From Anaerolineae bacterium (lineage in GTDB: Bacteria; Chloroflexota; Anaerolineae; Aggregatilineales; Phototrophicaceae), in assembly GCA_017303635.1 (NCBI GenBank), contig JAFLCG010000007.1, forward strand, positions 1-64,000: a DNA stretch of 64,000 nucleotides. Direction: 5' to 3'. The translations under genes were made by a program, and so were the position numbers. Below are positions 8,953-17,236 of this stretch, one piece after another (the stretch's first letter is position 1; each line of letters opens with the position of its first letter). The notes below the pieces were generated by a model. The model did not search any database. It worked only from the letters and a program-made list of their open reading frames with translations, and was not told the origin of the DNA.

Positions 8953-9069
8953 AGAAGAACGTTAACGAATTCATAGATCTCTATTGAGAAAATCAGACAC
9001 ACCGAGTCCGTGGCGGCGCAGACGGCAGCAAAGCAGGCTGTAAGGCCGACTTAGACTCGGCCGGGAACG

Positions 9070-10149
9070 CTATCCACTTTTACTACCAGGCGGCAGTTCA
9101 TCCGGCTCGGCGGGATTATCATAGAGGGTATGCAGCATATCGGTCATCTTGCCAGCCACATACCGGACAGTGCTGATCGCCCGCCCATAGTTGATGTGGG
9201 TTGGCCCCAGCACGCCAATCGCGCCACTGACCTGCCCGGCAATCCCATAACGACTGAGCACCATAGTCAGATGGTTGACGGCTTCCCAGCGGCCTTCCCC
9301 GGCGATGATCACCTGGACCGGCCCCATCTCCGGTGTCAAAATGTCATTCAGGATCATATGAATGAAGGCACGTTCTTCCAGCGCCCGGATGACCTGCTGC
9401 TGCCCTTCCGAGGTCGGGAAAGTCGCAACCGTTTCGCTCAGACCATCCCGATAGACGCGCACCTGGCTGCTATCCGAACGTTCCATCCGGTCAGCCACCA
9501 GCTCGGCAATCTCACGTTCCAGCAAGCCCAGCGCCGTCCCCTTCATCCGCACATCATTGGCCGTCAGATCCGGGCAGATGGCATTGATGCGCGCCGCCAC
9601 TTCGCTCAAGCGGGCCTGTGGGACCACTTCGACCAGGTTCAGATATTCCTGGGCGACTGTCCCTCCCTGCAACACCAGCACCATCAACACCAGCCGCCCC
9701 TGAATGCCAATCAACTCCAGATGCTTGAAGCGGCTGGTCTCCGCAATCGGCTGTGTGACCAGTGCGGCGCTGCCTGCCGTCCGTGCCAGGGTGCTGGCCG
9801 CCGTCCGCATCCAGGCTTCGCTGGCTAACGGGTTGGACTCGAGCCGCGCTGTGATACGACTCTGATCACTATGGGAAAGATTACCATGATGGATGAGGTG
9901 TTTGACGAAGTAGCGGTAGCCATTCTCGGTTGGTATCCGCCCGGAGGAGGTATGCGGCTGTGCGATATACCCCAGTTCTTCCAGCGCCACCAGATCATTC
10001 CTAATAGTCGCCGAACTCACCTGGAGATTGGCCTGTTCCGCGATCTGCTGCGAGCTGACGGGTTTGAGCGACTCGGTGTACGAGCGCACCACAAAACCGA
10101 GAATCGTTTCCTGCCGCCGGGTAAGTTCAGGGAGGCGTAGTTCGTCCAT
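9070..10149 (-). CDS. hrcA: Heat-inducible transcription repressor HrcA
   Basis: 359 aa. Winged-helix N-terminus ('LTRRQETILGFVVRSYTES', 'SSATIRNDLVALEELGYI', 'PHTSSGRIPTENGYRYFV') and the GAF-like effector domain ending 'INYGRAISTVRYVA'. In most bacteria HrcA represses its own chaperone operon at CIRCE (TTAGCACTC-N9-GAGTGCTAA). No CIRCE was found upstream of hrcA, grpE or dnaK here, so the target site is unknown; candidate palindromes are at 10220-10240, 8930-8952 and 8287-8303. Confidence 0.96.
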   Translation of the reverse strand: MDELRLPELTRRQETILGFVVRSYTESLKPVSSQQIAEQANLQVSSATIRNDLVALEELGYIAQPHTSSGRIPTENGYRYFVKHLIHHGNLSHSDQSRITARLESNPLASEAWMRTAASTLARTAGSAALVTQPIAETSRFKHLELIGIQGRLVLMVLVLQGGTVAQEYLNLVEVVPQARLSEVAARINAICPDLTANDVRMKGTALGLLEREIAELVADRMERSDSSQVRVYRDGLSETVATFPTSEGQQQVIRALEERAFIHMILNDILTPEMGPVQVIIAGEGRWEAVNHLTMVLSRYGIAGQVSGAIGVLGPTHINYGRAISTVRYVAGKMTDMLHTLYDNPAEPDELPPGSKSG

Positions 10150-10219
10150 AGTATGTTGTCAGCAGTCAGCCAGCGCCAATCAGCAGCGCCGGCAGACCTG
10201 TCCTTAACCGAAAATCAGG

Positions 10220-10240
10220 TGTGATGTATCATACATAACA
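10220..10240. promoter_or_regulatory. 21-bp palindrome between divergent hrcA and trxA
   Basis: TGTGATGTATCATACATAACA is symmetrical about C10230, with nine of ten base pairs matching. It lies 71 bp from the hrcA start and 37 bp from the trxA start, well placed for an operator acting on one or both genes. Confidence 0.5.
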
Positions 10241-10276
10241 CCACCGACAGCGTCAAAATAAAGGAGCAGCCGGACC

Positions 10277-10606
10277 ATGAGTGACAAGACATTTGAAGTA
10301 ACCGAAGCCAGCTTCCAGTCCGAAGTGCTGGATTCGAGCCAGCCCGTTCTGGTCGATTTCTGGGCGGAATGGTGCGGCCCGTGCAAGATGATTGCCCCGT
10401 TCGTGGACCAGATTGCGGAAGAATACGCGGGTAAGCTCAAGGTGGGCAAGCTCGATGCCGATGCCCATCCCGATGTCCTGATGAAATACGGCATCATGGG
10501 TATCCCGACCCTCATCCTGTTCAAGAACGGTCAGCCAGTCGAGCGCGTCACCGGCTATCAGCCCAAAGACAAAATCGCCAACAAGCTGGCCCCGCACCTG
10601 GGCTAA
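10277..10606 (+). CDS. trxA: Thioredoxin
   Basis: 109 aa. Cytoplasmic thiol-disulfide reductant. The active site is 'WCGPCK' with Cys33 and Cys36; the cis-Pro motif 'GIMGIPTLILF' is present. AAGGAG precedes the ATG. Divergent from hrcA. Its active-site neighbourhood ('WCGPCKMIAPFVDQIAEEY') is a useful in-window template for the TGA-containing thioredoxin-like gene at 22096-22500. Confidence 0.97.
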   Translation: MSDKTFEVTEASFQSEVLDSSQPVLVDFWAEWCGPCKMIAPFVDQIAEEYAGKLKVGKLDADAHPDVLMKYGIMGIPTLILFKNGQPVERVTGYQPKDKIANKLAPHLG

Positions 10607-10624
10607 GCCAACCCTCAGCAACTC

Positions 10625-10647
10625 TATGGGCGCGTCATGCGCCCATA
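10625..10647 (+). terminator. Hairpin after trxA
   Basis: TATGGGCGC (10625-10633) pairs with GCGCCCATA (10639-10647). The following TTGATTCC is not a good U-tract, so termination strength is uncertain. Confidence 0.55.
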
Positions 10648-10715
10648 TTGATTCCAAAGCACGTGCTTCACCAATTTGCCTATCGCCCGGCAGACGACAC
10701 GGTTACAATCAGGGT

Positions 10716-12878
10716 ATGAAACTACCAAAACCCATCCGTGCCTGGTTAAACCCTGGCCCAACCCATCACCCCTTGCCCGAATCGGATGCCGTTGAACAAG
10801 CATTGGAAGCGGGCGAACGCGCCTACGCCGCTGAAGATTATCCGCGGGCGCTCGACTCGTTCCGTGCGGCCATGAGCCAATTGCACAAGTCAGCCGATGC
10901 CGTCGCCAGTGCCCAGGTGATTGTACGGCTGGTCGAAACGCTCATCGCGCTGGGCAAGTTGGATGACGCAGCGCAGGTTATTGACCGCGCTTACGAGTCC
11001 ACCGGAGAAACCAGCCAGTTAACGCAACGTGCCTACTATGAATGCGCCCAGGGGCAAATCGCCCGCGCGCGTGGCGATACGGATCTCGCCCAGTCACGTT
11101 ATGAAAAAGCGATCAAGACTGGGGAACTGGCACGGGCGGGTATGGGGGCGCTGGGTCGGGCACAAGGCATGCTGGCTGACCTCTATCTGGCCGATGGCAA
11201 CGCCAGCTACGCGGCCCACCTCTTTAGGGAAGCCCTCCCCCGCCTGGGCCTGACACCAGATGCCGACCTGAGCAGCTTCTTTCTCGGTCGCTTCGGCGAA
11301 GCCCAGATCATCAATGGTCAGGAAACCGAAGGCCAGCAGATGATCGAACGGGCCGCCCGACTCGCCCGTCAGATGAACCTCAAGGCCATGGAGCGCCGCT
11401 GGCAGATCACGCTCGGCAAACGTGCTGCGGAACAAGGCCGTTACAACGACGCCTTCACTGCCTTTGCCCGTGCGGCCAGTCTGGCGAACTTCAACCAACC
11501 GACGCCTGAACTGGTTGACCTGCACATCCAGATGAGCAAGACCTGTCGCGCACTTGGTCAACTGGATGAAGCCCTCGACCATGCCAACCAAGCCGTCAAT
11601 GCCGCCGTCTCCCTCAAAGCCGATGCCCTGATCGCCGAAGCACGCGGCACCCTCGGCACCGCCCTGCTGGCAACCGATCAGGCAGCGGCAGCCCTTCCCC
11701 ATTTGCAGGCCGCCGTTGATCAACCGGGGACGCTCACCGCTGAACGCCTGGACATGCACCGGCAGCTTGCCGCGGCACAGGTCGAAAGTGGTGATGTTGC
11801 CAGTGCCATCCACACCTACCAGACAGCAGCTGAGGCCGCCAGTGCTGCCGGGATGAAGCTGGAAACGGCGCAGATTCAGCGTGACCTCGGCCTGCTCTAC
11901 TTCCAGCGCCGCCGCATGACCGATGCCATCCAGATCTGGACTCAAGCCCTGGCGATCTACCAGCAGGACAAGCACACCGCCCAGACCATCCGCCTGCTCT
12001 GTGACCTGGCCGCCGCCCGTCGGTTCATCGGTCAGGGGACGCGGGCATTACGCGATTATCAGGATGCCAGCGAACTCCTCAGCCGCCTGAATGAAGACTG
12101 GGAGACCCGTGGGCTGGTGCTGGCGAATGTCGCCGTCGCCTATGTCGATAGCGGCGATGTCGAAACTGCGGAAGCCTTCTTCAACGAGTCCATTGCCATC
12201 GCCCGCCGCCTGGAACAGCCCGCTGCGGAAGCCATCCGCCGGGGCAATCACGGTTTTTATCTGGTGCAGATCGGGCGAGCACAGCAAGCCCTACCCGCGC
12301 TCGAAGCGGCCCTCAAGATGAGCCGCCAGCTTCAACTGGAACTGCCGACCGCCATCCAGACCGACAACATTGGCCTCGCCTATGACTCGCTGGCGCGTTA
12401 CAGCGAAGCCGAGCGTGAGCACCGCAGCGCTCTGGCGCAGATCGAACCCTTGAATGAACCCCACTGGAAAAGCCTGTTCCAGATCAACCTGGCACAGACG
12501 CTGATCTCGATGGGACAGTATGACGAAGTGACGGCGCTGGTGGAACCCGCTGTAGCCCTGGGCCGGACTGAGGATAATGTCGAAGTGGTCGTGCGCGGCC
12601 TGACCGCACTGGCACGCGCCGATGTGCTGCAAGGAAATCCCGCGGCGGCGATCCCGCGCCTGGAAGAAGCCATCCACATCGCCCGCCGGGGCGACCTGCG
12701 CCGCTGCCTGGCCGATGCACTCAGCGTACAGAGTATGGCCCAGGCTGCCAGTGGCGATTCGGCGGCTGCCGAGTCCACCTGGGCAGAAGCGCAAAAACAC
12801 TACCGGACGCTGCATCATCCACTGGCCCGAGGCACCCCCGCCTGGTTAGCCCAGCCTGCTGGAATCAAACAGGGGTAA
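10716..12878 (+). CDS. Tetratricopeptide-repeat protein
   Basis: 720 aa, soluble, no signal peptide. Built almost entirely of TPR units (recurring 'A...LG..YL..G....A...Y..AL'-type helices, e.g. 'GDVETAEAFFNESIAIARRL', 'GRAQQALPALEAALKMSRQL'). Such arrays are protein-interaction scaffolds; no enzymatic domain is visible. The ATG at 10716 (MKLPKPIRAW) is preferred; an in-frame upstream ATG runs through the trxA hairpin. The stop codon lies inside a terminator stem. Confidence 0.85.
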   Translation: MKLPKPIRAWLNPGPTHHPLPESDAVEQALEAGERAYAAEDYPRALDSFRAAMSQLHKSADAVASAQVIVRLVETLIALGKLDDAAQVIDRAYESTGETSQLTQRAYYECAQGQIARARGDTDLAQSRYEKAIKTGELARAGMGALGRAQGMLADLYLADGNASYAAHLFREALPRLGLTPDADLSSFFLGRFGEAQIINGQETEGQQMIERAARLARQMNLKAMERRWQITLGKRAAEQGRYNDAFTAFARAASLANFNQPTPELVDLHIQMSKTCRALGQLDEALDHANQAVNAAVSLKADALIAEARGTLGTALLATDQAAAALPHLQAAVDQPGTLTAERLDMHRQLAAAQVESGDVASAIHTYQTAAEAASAAGMKLETAQIQRDLGLLYFQRRRMTDAIQIWTQALAIYQQDKHTAQTIRLLCDLAAARRFIGQGTRALRDYQDASELLSRLNEDWETRGLVLANVAVAYVDSGDVETAEAFFNESIAIARRLEQPAAEAIRRGNHGFYLVQIGRAQQALPALEAALKMSRQLQLELPTAIQTDNIGLAYDSLARYSEAEREHRSALAQIEPLNEPHWKSLFQINLAQTLISMGQYDEVTALVEPAVALGRTEDNVEVVVRGLTALARADVLQGNPAAAIPRLEEAIHIARRGDLRRCLADALSVQSMAQAASGDSAAAESTWAEAQKHYRTLHHPLARGTPAWLAQPAGIKQG

Positions 12879-12897
12879 GTCGATACTTACCCCTGTT
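12868..12897 (+). terminator. 13-bp perfect hairpin overlapping the TPR-gene stop codon
   Basis: AACAGGGGTAAGT (12868-12880), a CGAT loop, then the exact complement (12885-12897). The TAA stop (12876-12878) is within the 5' arm. Only a short T stretch follows. Confidence 0.65.
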
Positions 12898-12957
12898 CTG
12901 AATCACTCGCGTTGAAAGCGCAGAGGATATGGGCGCGAGCGCTGAACGGTCGCGGGA

Positions 12958-13164
12958 TCAGACGCGCTCGAACGGGCTTTGCAGAACCGTGCCTTCCGGG
13001 GAAACCAGGGTCAGCACGCGGCTGCCATGCAGATTTTCCAACCGGGTCCACAATTCAGTCATCAGTTCCTGACGTTCATTCTCGGTCAGGGTCGTATCCA
13101 GAACAACAGTCTCGATCTGCTCAATGCAGGAGATTTCGGCAGTTGTGGGGCAGAACCAGGCCAT
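12958..13164 (-). CDS. Small hypothetical protein
   Basis: 68 aa, no recognised family. Starts MAWFCPTTAEISC, then an acidic helix-like segment ('LTENERQELMTELWTRLENL') and a short strand-rich tail. On the minus strand AGGAAAGGAAAC precedes the ATG, supporting translation. It is divergent from the glycosyltransferase at 13359 across a 194-bp A+T-rich gap, and convergent with the TPR gene. Confidence 0.55.
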   Translation of the reverse strand: MAWFCPTTAEISCIEQIETVVLDTTLTENERQELMTELWTRLENLHGSRVLTLVSPEGTVLQSPFERV

Positions 13165-13358
13165 GTTGTGTTTCCTTTCCTCAGTGCTTTCTACTCAAAT
13201 AGTAGCCGAAAGGTACCGTTGAGAATCCTTAAGAATTGTTTTTCGCAGAAAAATTTACTTATTCTTCATGAATTAAGGATTTGCTTATGACGAACTGATA
13301 CCCTAGATCAATAAATCCTTGGGCGTCGAACGAAACGCCCACGCTGAAAGTAGACATT

Positions 13359-14600
13359 GTGGCTCATTTCTGGTTCATTTCCGCCCCACTGCATGGGCAC
13401 CTGGATTGGGGTGGCTTCCTGAGAACTGCTCAGGCGCTCATCCGGCGCGGGCACCGCGTCACCTGGGTGAGTGAGAAGCAAATAGCTCCGGCGGTCGCTG
13501 AAGCGGGTGTCCCCTTCCTGCCGGTGGACAAGACTGGCTGGCTCTGGCCGCCGCCGCCCGCGCCGGACCTCTCCACCATCCCGCCACAGCAGGCCGTCAT
13601 GCTGCGCTACCAGCGGGCGCTTGACACCTGGTTGAGTGAGGATCTGGTGGGGGATGCCGCCGCGGGGTTGATCGAACTCGCATCGACACAGGGCAAACCG
13701 GATGTCATCGTCACCGATCCCTTCCTGAGTGCGTCGGCGCTGGCAGCGGAAGCCCTCGATGTACCGATGGTGGTCTGCGGCTGGCCCGCGCAGAAAGAAC
13801 TCAACGACGAGTTCCTGTTCCCGGTACAGAAGAGCCTCGCTTCCGCCAGCACCGACCGCATCGACCGGCTTTGCCAGCGCTTCGGGCTGAAGGGAGTCAA
13901 CTTCGCCAAAGGGCCAACCCCTTCAGTGCAGAGTCCGCTGCTGCACATCACCTACTTCAATGACTTCTGGTATCAGGCTGACAGCGGCACCATGCTCCCG
14001 CAGACGGTTTTCGTCGGTGGTACACCCGTCGCACCGACCATACCGCCTCCCGCCTGGCTGACCGATATCCCCGCCGAACAGCCGCTGGCGCTCATCACCC
14101 TGGGCAGCGTCTTCACCGGCGATCTCGGTTTCTTCGCCTGGTCGGCACAGGCTGCCGCCCGGGTCGGATTGGTGCCGGTGGTCGTCATCGGGCGCAATCC
14201 CCTCGAGCCGGAGAAAAAGGCCGAACTCAAAGCCGCCCTGCCGGGTAACACCCGCCTGCTCAACTGGGTATCGTTCGATCATGTCCTGCCGCGCACCCGG
14301 CTCATCATCCACCACGCCGGAATGGGCACGACTCACGCCGCCGTGGTACATGGCATCGTGCAGATGGCCGTGCCGCACGCCGCTGACCAGCGTGGCAATG
14401 CCCGGCGGATCGCCCAGGCCAAGGTAGGACTCAACCTGACCGCACACGATGTCCGGCATGGGGCGCTGCTAGAGGGAGCGAAGGCGCTCACCACCGACGC
14501 CAAAATCCAGCAGAACGCCCGTCAACTCGCGGCTGATTTTGCCGCTCTAGGGGGACCCGACCGCGCTGCCGAGCATCTGGCAGCTATTGCTGAGGGCTAA
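13359..14600 (+). CDS. Glycosyltransferase, UGT/MGT-like (GT1 family)
   Basis: 413 aa. The N-terminus 'AHFWFISAPLHGHLDWGGFL' has the His typical of macrolide/UDP-glycosyltransferases. The C-terminal donor-binding signature is present: 'IIHHAGMGTTHAAVVHGI...AVPHAADQRGNARRI', near the usual HHGGxGT...DQ..NA pattern. Predicted to transfer a sugar from a nucleotide sugar to a small hydrophobic acceptor. Start is GTG at 13359. Three bases separate its stop from the next ATG, so the two are probably co-translated. Confidence 0.85.
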   Translation: MAHFWFISAPLHGHLDWGGFLRTAQALIRRGHRVTWVSEKQIAPAVAEAGVPFLPVDKTGWLWPPPPAPDLSTIPPQQAVMLRYQRALDTWLSEDLVGDAAAGLIELASTQGKPDVIVTDPFLSASALAAEALDVPMVVCGWPAQKELNDEFLFPVQKSLASASTDRIDRLCQRFGLKGVNFAKGPTPSVQSPLLHITYFNDFWYQADSGTMLPQTVFVGGTPVAPTIPPPAWLTDIPAEQPLALITLGSVFTGDLGFFAWSAQAAARVGLVPVVVIGRNPLEPEKKAELKAALPGNTRLLNWVSFDHVLPRTRLIIHHAGMGTTHAAVVHGIVQMAVPHAADQRGNARRIAQAKVGLNLTAHDVRHGALLEGAKALTTDAKIQQNARQLAADFAALGGPDRAAEHLAAIAEG

Positions 14601-14603
14601 CCC

Positions 14604-15245
14604 ATGCTGCGCTCATCCGATGCCAAATTCATCAGTCAGTTTGACGGGGTCGATCCGACGTTGGTCGGGGAGATCATTAGCGATGCGCTCCACCACCGCG
14701 TCTATGCCTACGGGGAAGGTAAAGTACTGAAGGTGCCGAAGAAGCCCTTCAAGTTCCTCTTCTCGGAAAAGCTGCATCTGGAGGAAGACCTGGCCCGCCT
14801 GCACGAGTTCTTCCCCGGTCTGGCCGTGGAGACCGAGGTGCTGACCAGCCGCGACCACGCTTACCACTGCATCATCCAGCGGCGCCTATTCTCGGTACCG
14901 ATCACGCCAGAGTCGATCGACTCGATCCGCCCGGCGATGGAGAAGCTGCTGGCCCGCAACCGGGAGATGATCGCCAAATACGGGGATTCGCTGGATTTCT
15001 TCGGGCAGGCGGGGGTGAAAAGCTGCCTGCTGGCCCTGCGCGGGAAGGGCCAGCCCTACCTCTCCAATCTGGTGATTGTGGAAGAAGGCGGGCCGCCTTC
15101 CCCCAAGCTGCTGGATACCGAACTGCTGCGGATGCGAATCCGCGATGTGGACAACCGCGCGGAGTTCGCTGCCCTGCTGCTCTCGGTCAGTTCATTCGTG
15201 GTCAATAGGGTGTTTCTGTGGTGGTTTTTCAGGATGAGAGTCTGA
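14604..15245 (+). CDS. Hypothetical protein, possibly kinase-fold
   Basis: 213 aa, directly coupled to the glycosyltransferase (3-bp gap). No firm family. Some features resemble a reduced protein-kinase/APH-like fold: a Lys in 'YGEGKVLKVPKKP', an Asn/Asp pair in 'PYLSNLVIVEEG' and 'KLLDTELLR'; this is only suggestive. The C-terminus has a short hydrophobic stretch (LLLSVSSFVVNRVFLWWFF), possibly one membrane helix. A heptad-repeat array starts on the base after its stop codon. Confidence 0.6.
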   Translation: MLRSSDAKFISQFDGVDPTLVGEIISDALHHRVYAYGEGKVLKVPKKPFKFLFSEKLHLEEDLARLHEFFPGLAVETEVLTSRDHAYHCIIQRRLFSVPITPESIDSIRPAMEKLLARNREMIAKYGDSLDFFGQAGVKSCLLALRGKGQPYLSNLVIVEEGGPPSPKLLDTELLRMRIRDVDNRAEFAALLLSVSSFVVNRVFLWWFFRMRV

Positions 15246-15311
15246 GTTCACAGTATACAGTTCTCAGTTCACAGTGGAAGACGCGGGCGAGTGCTCAGTA
15301 CAGAGTGCTGA
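15246..15311. repeat. Seven-base-period repeats following a stop codon
   Basis: GTTCACA, GTATACA, GTTCTCA, GTTCACA run in exact 7-nt register from the base after the TGA of the preceding gene (15246-15273). A second cluster GTGCTCA, GTACAGA, GTGCTGA lies at 15291-15311. This is part of the gene-free stretch 15246-15936. Confidence 0.65.
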
Positions 15312-15376
15312 GAAGATGATAGTAGTTGTTGTATGGCGGTCGTGGCGCTGATGGCGAAGTAGCCGCCGACAAGGAC

Positions 15377-15547
15377 AGCGGGAAGACGGGAGCGCGGCGC
15401 TGATTGGTGACATGGGCGACAAGCTTGACGGCGGGAACAGAGGAGCCAAGCACCACATTGCGGCGTTGTCGGCGGGAAGACGGGACGGTGCCACCGCCCG
15501 CCAAGGTTGCCAAGGACATGGTGGATAGACGGGAGGGAACCGCCAGA
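15377..15547 (-). repeat. Family D repeat, copy 1 (~171 bp)
   Basis: Clearly homologous, without net length change, to 43305-43476. On the minus strand both copies keep one open frame: here 'MSLATLAGGGTVPSSRRQR...', there 'MSLLTLAGGGILPSSRRQR...'. In this copy the frame has no good ribosome site and ends within the repeats, so it is listed as a repeat or decayed gene fragment. Confidence 0.75.
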
Positions 15548-15548
15548 A

Positions 15549-15650
15549 CCTCACCCCCTTGCCGCCTTCGGCGTCTCCTTCCGTGACGCGTGGGCGTTGA
15601 GAAAGGAAAGCAGCGCGGAAATCGCGTCACTGGAGAGGGGGAGTCGGAAG
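15549..15650. repeat. Family C repeat: CCTCACCCCC ... GGAGAGGGGGAG
   Basis: C-rich start at 15549 and G-rich end TGGAGAGGGGGAG followed by TCGGAAG near 15650. Same architecture as 15740-15834, 17741-17843, 19226-19270 and 50271-50336. A 35-codon minus-strand frame (15551-15658, starting MNTFRLPLSS) runs through it; its coding status is doubtful. Confidence 0.6.
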
Positions 15651-15690
15651 GTGTTCATGCGCTCAGTGTAGCACGAATGAGCGGGCAAAA

Positions 15691-15711
15691 CGGAACATTT
15701 GTTTCGATTTT
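15691..15711. promoter_or_regulatory. Conserved GGAACATTTGTTTCG box upstream of family D copy 1
   Basis: A 21-bp stretch identical to 43565-43585, in both cases upstream (minus-strand sense) of a family D repeat. The core GAACATTTGTTTC is close to a GAAC-N4-GTTC dyad, as in many Gram-positive LexA boxes; assignment is tentative. Confidence 0.4.
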
Positions 15712-15739
15712 CCTCGTTGAAAGGCTGGGCGCACTGCCG

Positions 15740-15834
15740 CCTCACCCCCCAGCCCCCTCTCCCGCACGACCCTGAGCCGCTGGGCATCCAAGATTATCCG
15801 GTAGTCGGGTCGTTGGAGAGGGGGAGCCGGAAGG
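15740..15834. repeat. Family C repeat, second copy in this gap
   Basis: CCTCACCCCCCAGCCCCCTC at its left end and GGAGAGGGGGAGCCGGAAGG at its right end, enclosing ~55 bp of unrelated sequence. No gene is seen between here and the FRG gene end at 15937. Confidence 0.6.
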
Positions 15835-15936
15835 CGAGTCACGAAGCTTGGAAATAGGTGGCAGGCAACCAGATCAATCAATACGATGGCGCAAAGCTGA
15901 TTCAGCTATTAGGACAGATCAGTAAGGAAAGCAACC

Positions 15937-17004
15937 CTACGGATGATAGCTTCCATCGAACTGATTTTTCAGAATTCTATCTATTTCGAGAGTATCTTTG
16001 ACAGTATCCAATGATGGCATCAAATGCGCTCTAGTTACTCCAAAAGCGGCAAGCAATCGTAAAAGCTGAAATGATTGGTCTACAGGTAAAGTAATCTTTT
16101 GGATAGTTTCACTAGCCGCATTTCCAAACTTGTAAAATAGAACTTCTTCAAATGTACGCCATTGACCCTGATTAAGAAAATGCTTGTCAGCTCCTGCATC
16201 AAATACGAAAAGCCCGTGTTGCGCTCGAAGATATTCTAAGCTTCCTCGGCGATGTTCAATATATTTTAGGGACTCACTGCGTGGATCGCCCTCTTTGTGC
16301 CAATCGTCAATGGCTGATCGTCGCAACGCGAAAACCGCTATTCGTAGCGGCACATTATGTTGATGACCGGCTAAGGCAAGTACTGCTTCTTCTGCTGCAA
16401 AGTATGCAGCAGCAAAACTACTGTACGTCCAATCAAGTAGTCGTGTAGGTATCCCGTGATGTTGGGCTAACGCACGCTCAATTGTAGTTGGTGTGAGCCG
16501 GAACATATCAAGATTCGCGTAGCCTTGATCTAGACTAACAAAATACTGTCGCACCTTATCTGTCCATATCTCAGGAGAATACCCTGAATCTGCCAACAGG
16601 AACTGATGACCTGTTGGGATAAGGTGCCCGACATGATCTGCCATGCGGACAAATTCCTCCAATGCCAATTCTTCAGCAGCAGTTTGAACTAACCAGTCAC
16701 ATATGTACTGGAAGTTCAAGTTAGTCTGTCTGTTCGAATAGAGATCAAAGACGCTTTTTTCTAGTACTGGGCGTTCAAGTTTCTTAAAATCAGTGAGCTT
16801 TTCACTACGCATTGCTGAGGGAGTAAGATTCCAATCAGAATTGTATTGCCCTCTGAATATCCATGACCCATTGATCCCAGATGGGGATAACCATTGCAGT
16901 TGTGTTGGGCTTATGTATTCAAGGAACTTTTCAGCTGTATCAAAGTGGATAGACGCTAACCATTCATGTGAGTTGTTTGATGTAGGGGATGCAGTGCCTA
17001 GCAT
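15937..17004 (-). CDS. FRG-domain protein
   Basis: 355 aa. The FRG domain is recognisable from 'SWIFRGQYNSDWNLTPSAMR' near the N-terminus and 'HHGIPTRLLDWTYSSFAAAYFAAE' in the middle. FRG proteins are of unknown biochemical function and are often found among mobile or accessory genes. The ATG at 17004 is preferred because GGGAGG lies 8 nt before it, whereas the in-frame ATG at 17010 directly abuts that site. The gene is visibly richer in A+T than its neighbours and is flanked by repeats on both sides, which suggests acquisition by transfer. Confidence 0.8.
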   Translation of the reverse strand: MLGTASPTSNNSHEWLASIHFDTAEKFLEYISPTQLQWLSPSGINGSWIFRGQYNSDWNLTPSAMRSEKLTDFKKLERPVLEKSVFDLYSNRQTNLNFQYICDWLVQTAAEELALEEFVRMADHVGHLIPTGHQFLLADSGYSPEIWTDKVRQYFVSLDQGYANLDMFRLTPTTIERALAQHHGIPTRLLDWTYSSFAAAYFAAEEAVLALAGHQHNVPLRIAVFALRRSAIDDWHKEGDPRSESLKYIEHRRGSLEYLRAQHGLFVFDAGADKHFLNQGQWRTFEEVLFYKFGNAASETIQKITLPVDQSFQLLRLLAAFGVTRAHLMPSLDTVKDTLEIDRILKNQFDGSYHP

Positions 17005-17090
17005 AGTCATACCTCCCTATAATGGTCTGTCACCGGTCTATTGCCGCATGACAAATCTTCTTCACTAATCATTGAATACTCAATCCTAAG

Positions 17091-17102
17091 GGACTTACGC
17101 AA
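17091..17102. repeat. GGACTTACGCAA end sequence (family B)
   Basis: The same GGACTTACGCA motif forms outer inverted repeats at 43596 and 54571. No matching right end is seen here; a family A hairpin lies 45 bp further on, so this may be a decayed element. Confidence 0.5.
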
Positions 17103-17147
17103 CGAAGGTTGTTTTCAGACAGGTGCCCCTAAAAAATGCAGTTTGCC

Positions 17148-17187
17148 GGGCGGATATACGGGCGCAGACGCCCTAATCCTCCCCTAC
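17148..17187. repeat. Family A hairpin, 40 bp
   Basis: GGGCGGAT ... ATCCTCCC outer arms, GGGCG ... CGCCC inner arms, ending CTAC. Nearly identical copies are at 23150-23189 and 41432-41471; 43680-43717 is 2 bp shorter. Confidence 0.85.
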
Positions 17188-17208
17188 GGTGTCTGAACTT
17201 GTTCCTCA

Positions 17209-17236
17209 CTAGCCACTGACCACTAGCCACCAGCCA
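17209..17236 (-). repeat. Seven-base-period array over the methyltransferase stop
   Basis: On the minus strand: TGGCTGG, TGGCTAG, TGGTCAG, TGGCTAG. The last codons of the methyltransferase (V-A-G-G-stop) are encoded within the array. The GTGGCTG unit is the same as in the array at 45244-45285. Confidence 0.7.

Noticed and set aside
8880..9069. CIRCE operator ahead of grpE
   Set aside because: No TTAGCACTC/GAGTGCTAA halves. A 7-bp complementary pair (CCGAGTC/GACTCGG) 45 bp apart near the hrcA end was judged too weak to report as a site.
15551..15658. 35-codon minus-strand gene starting MNTFRLPLSS
   Set aside because: Most of it is family C repeat sequence with no clear ribosome site; kept only as a remark under the repeat.
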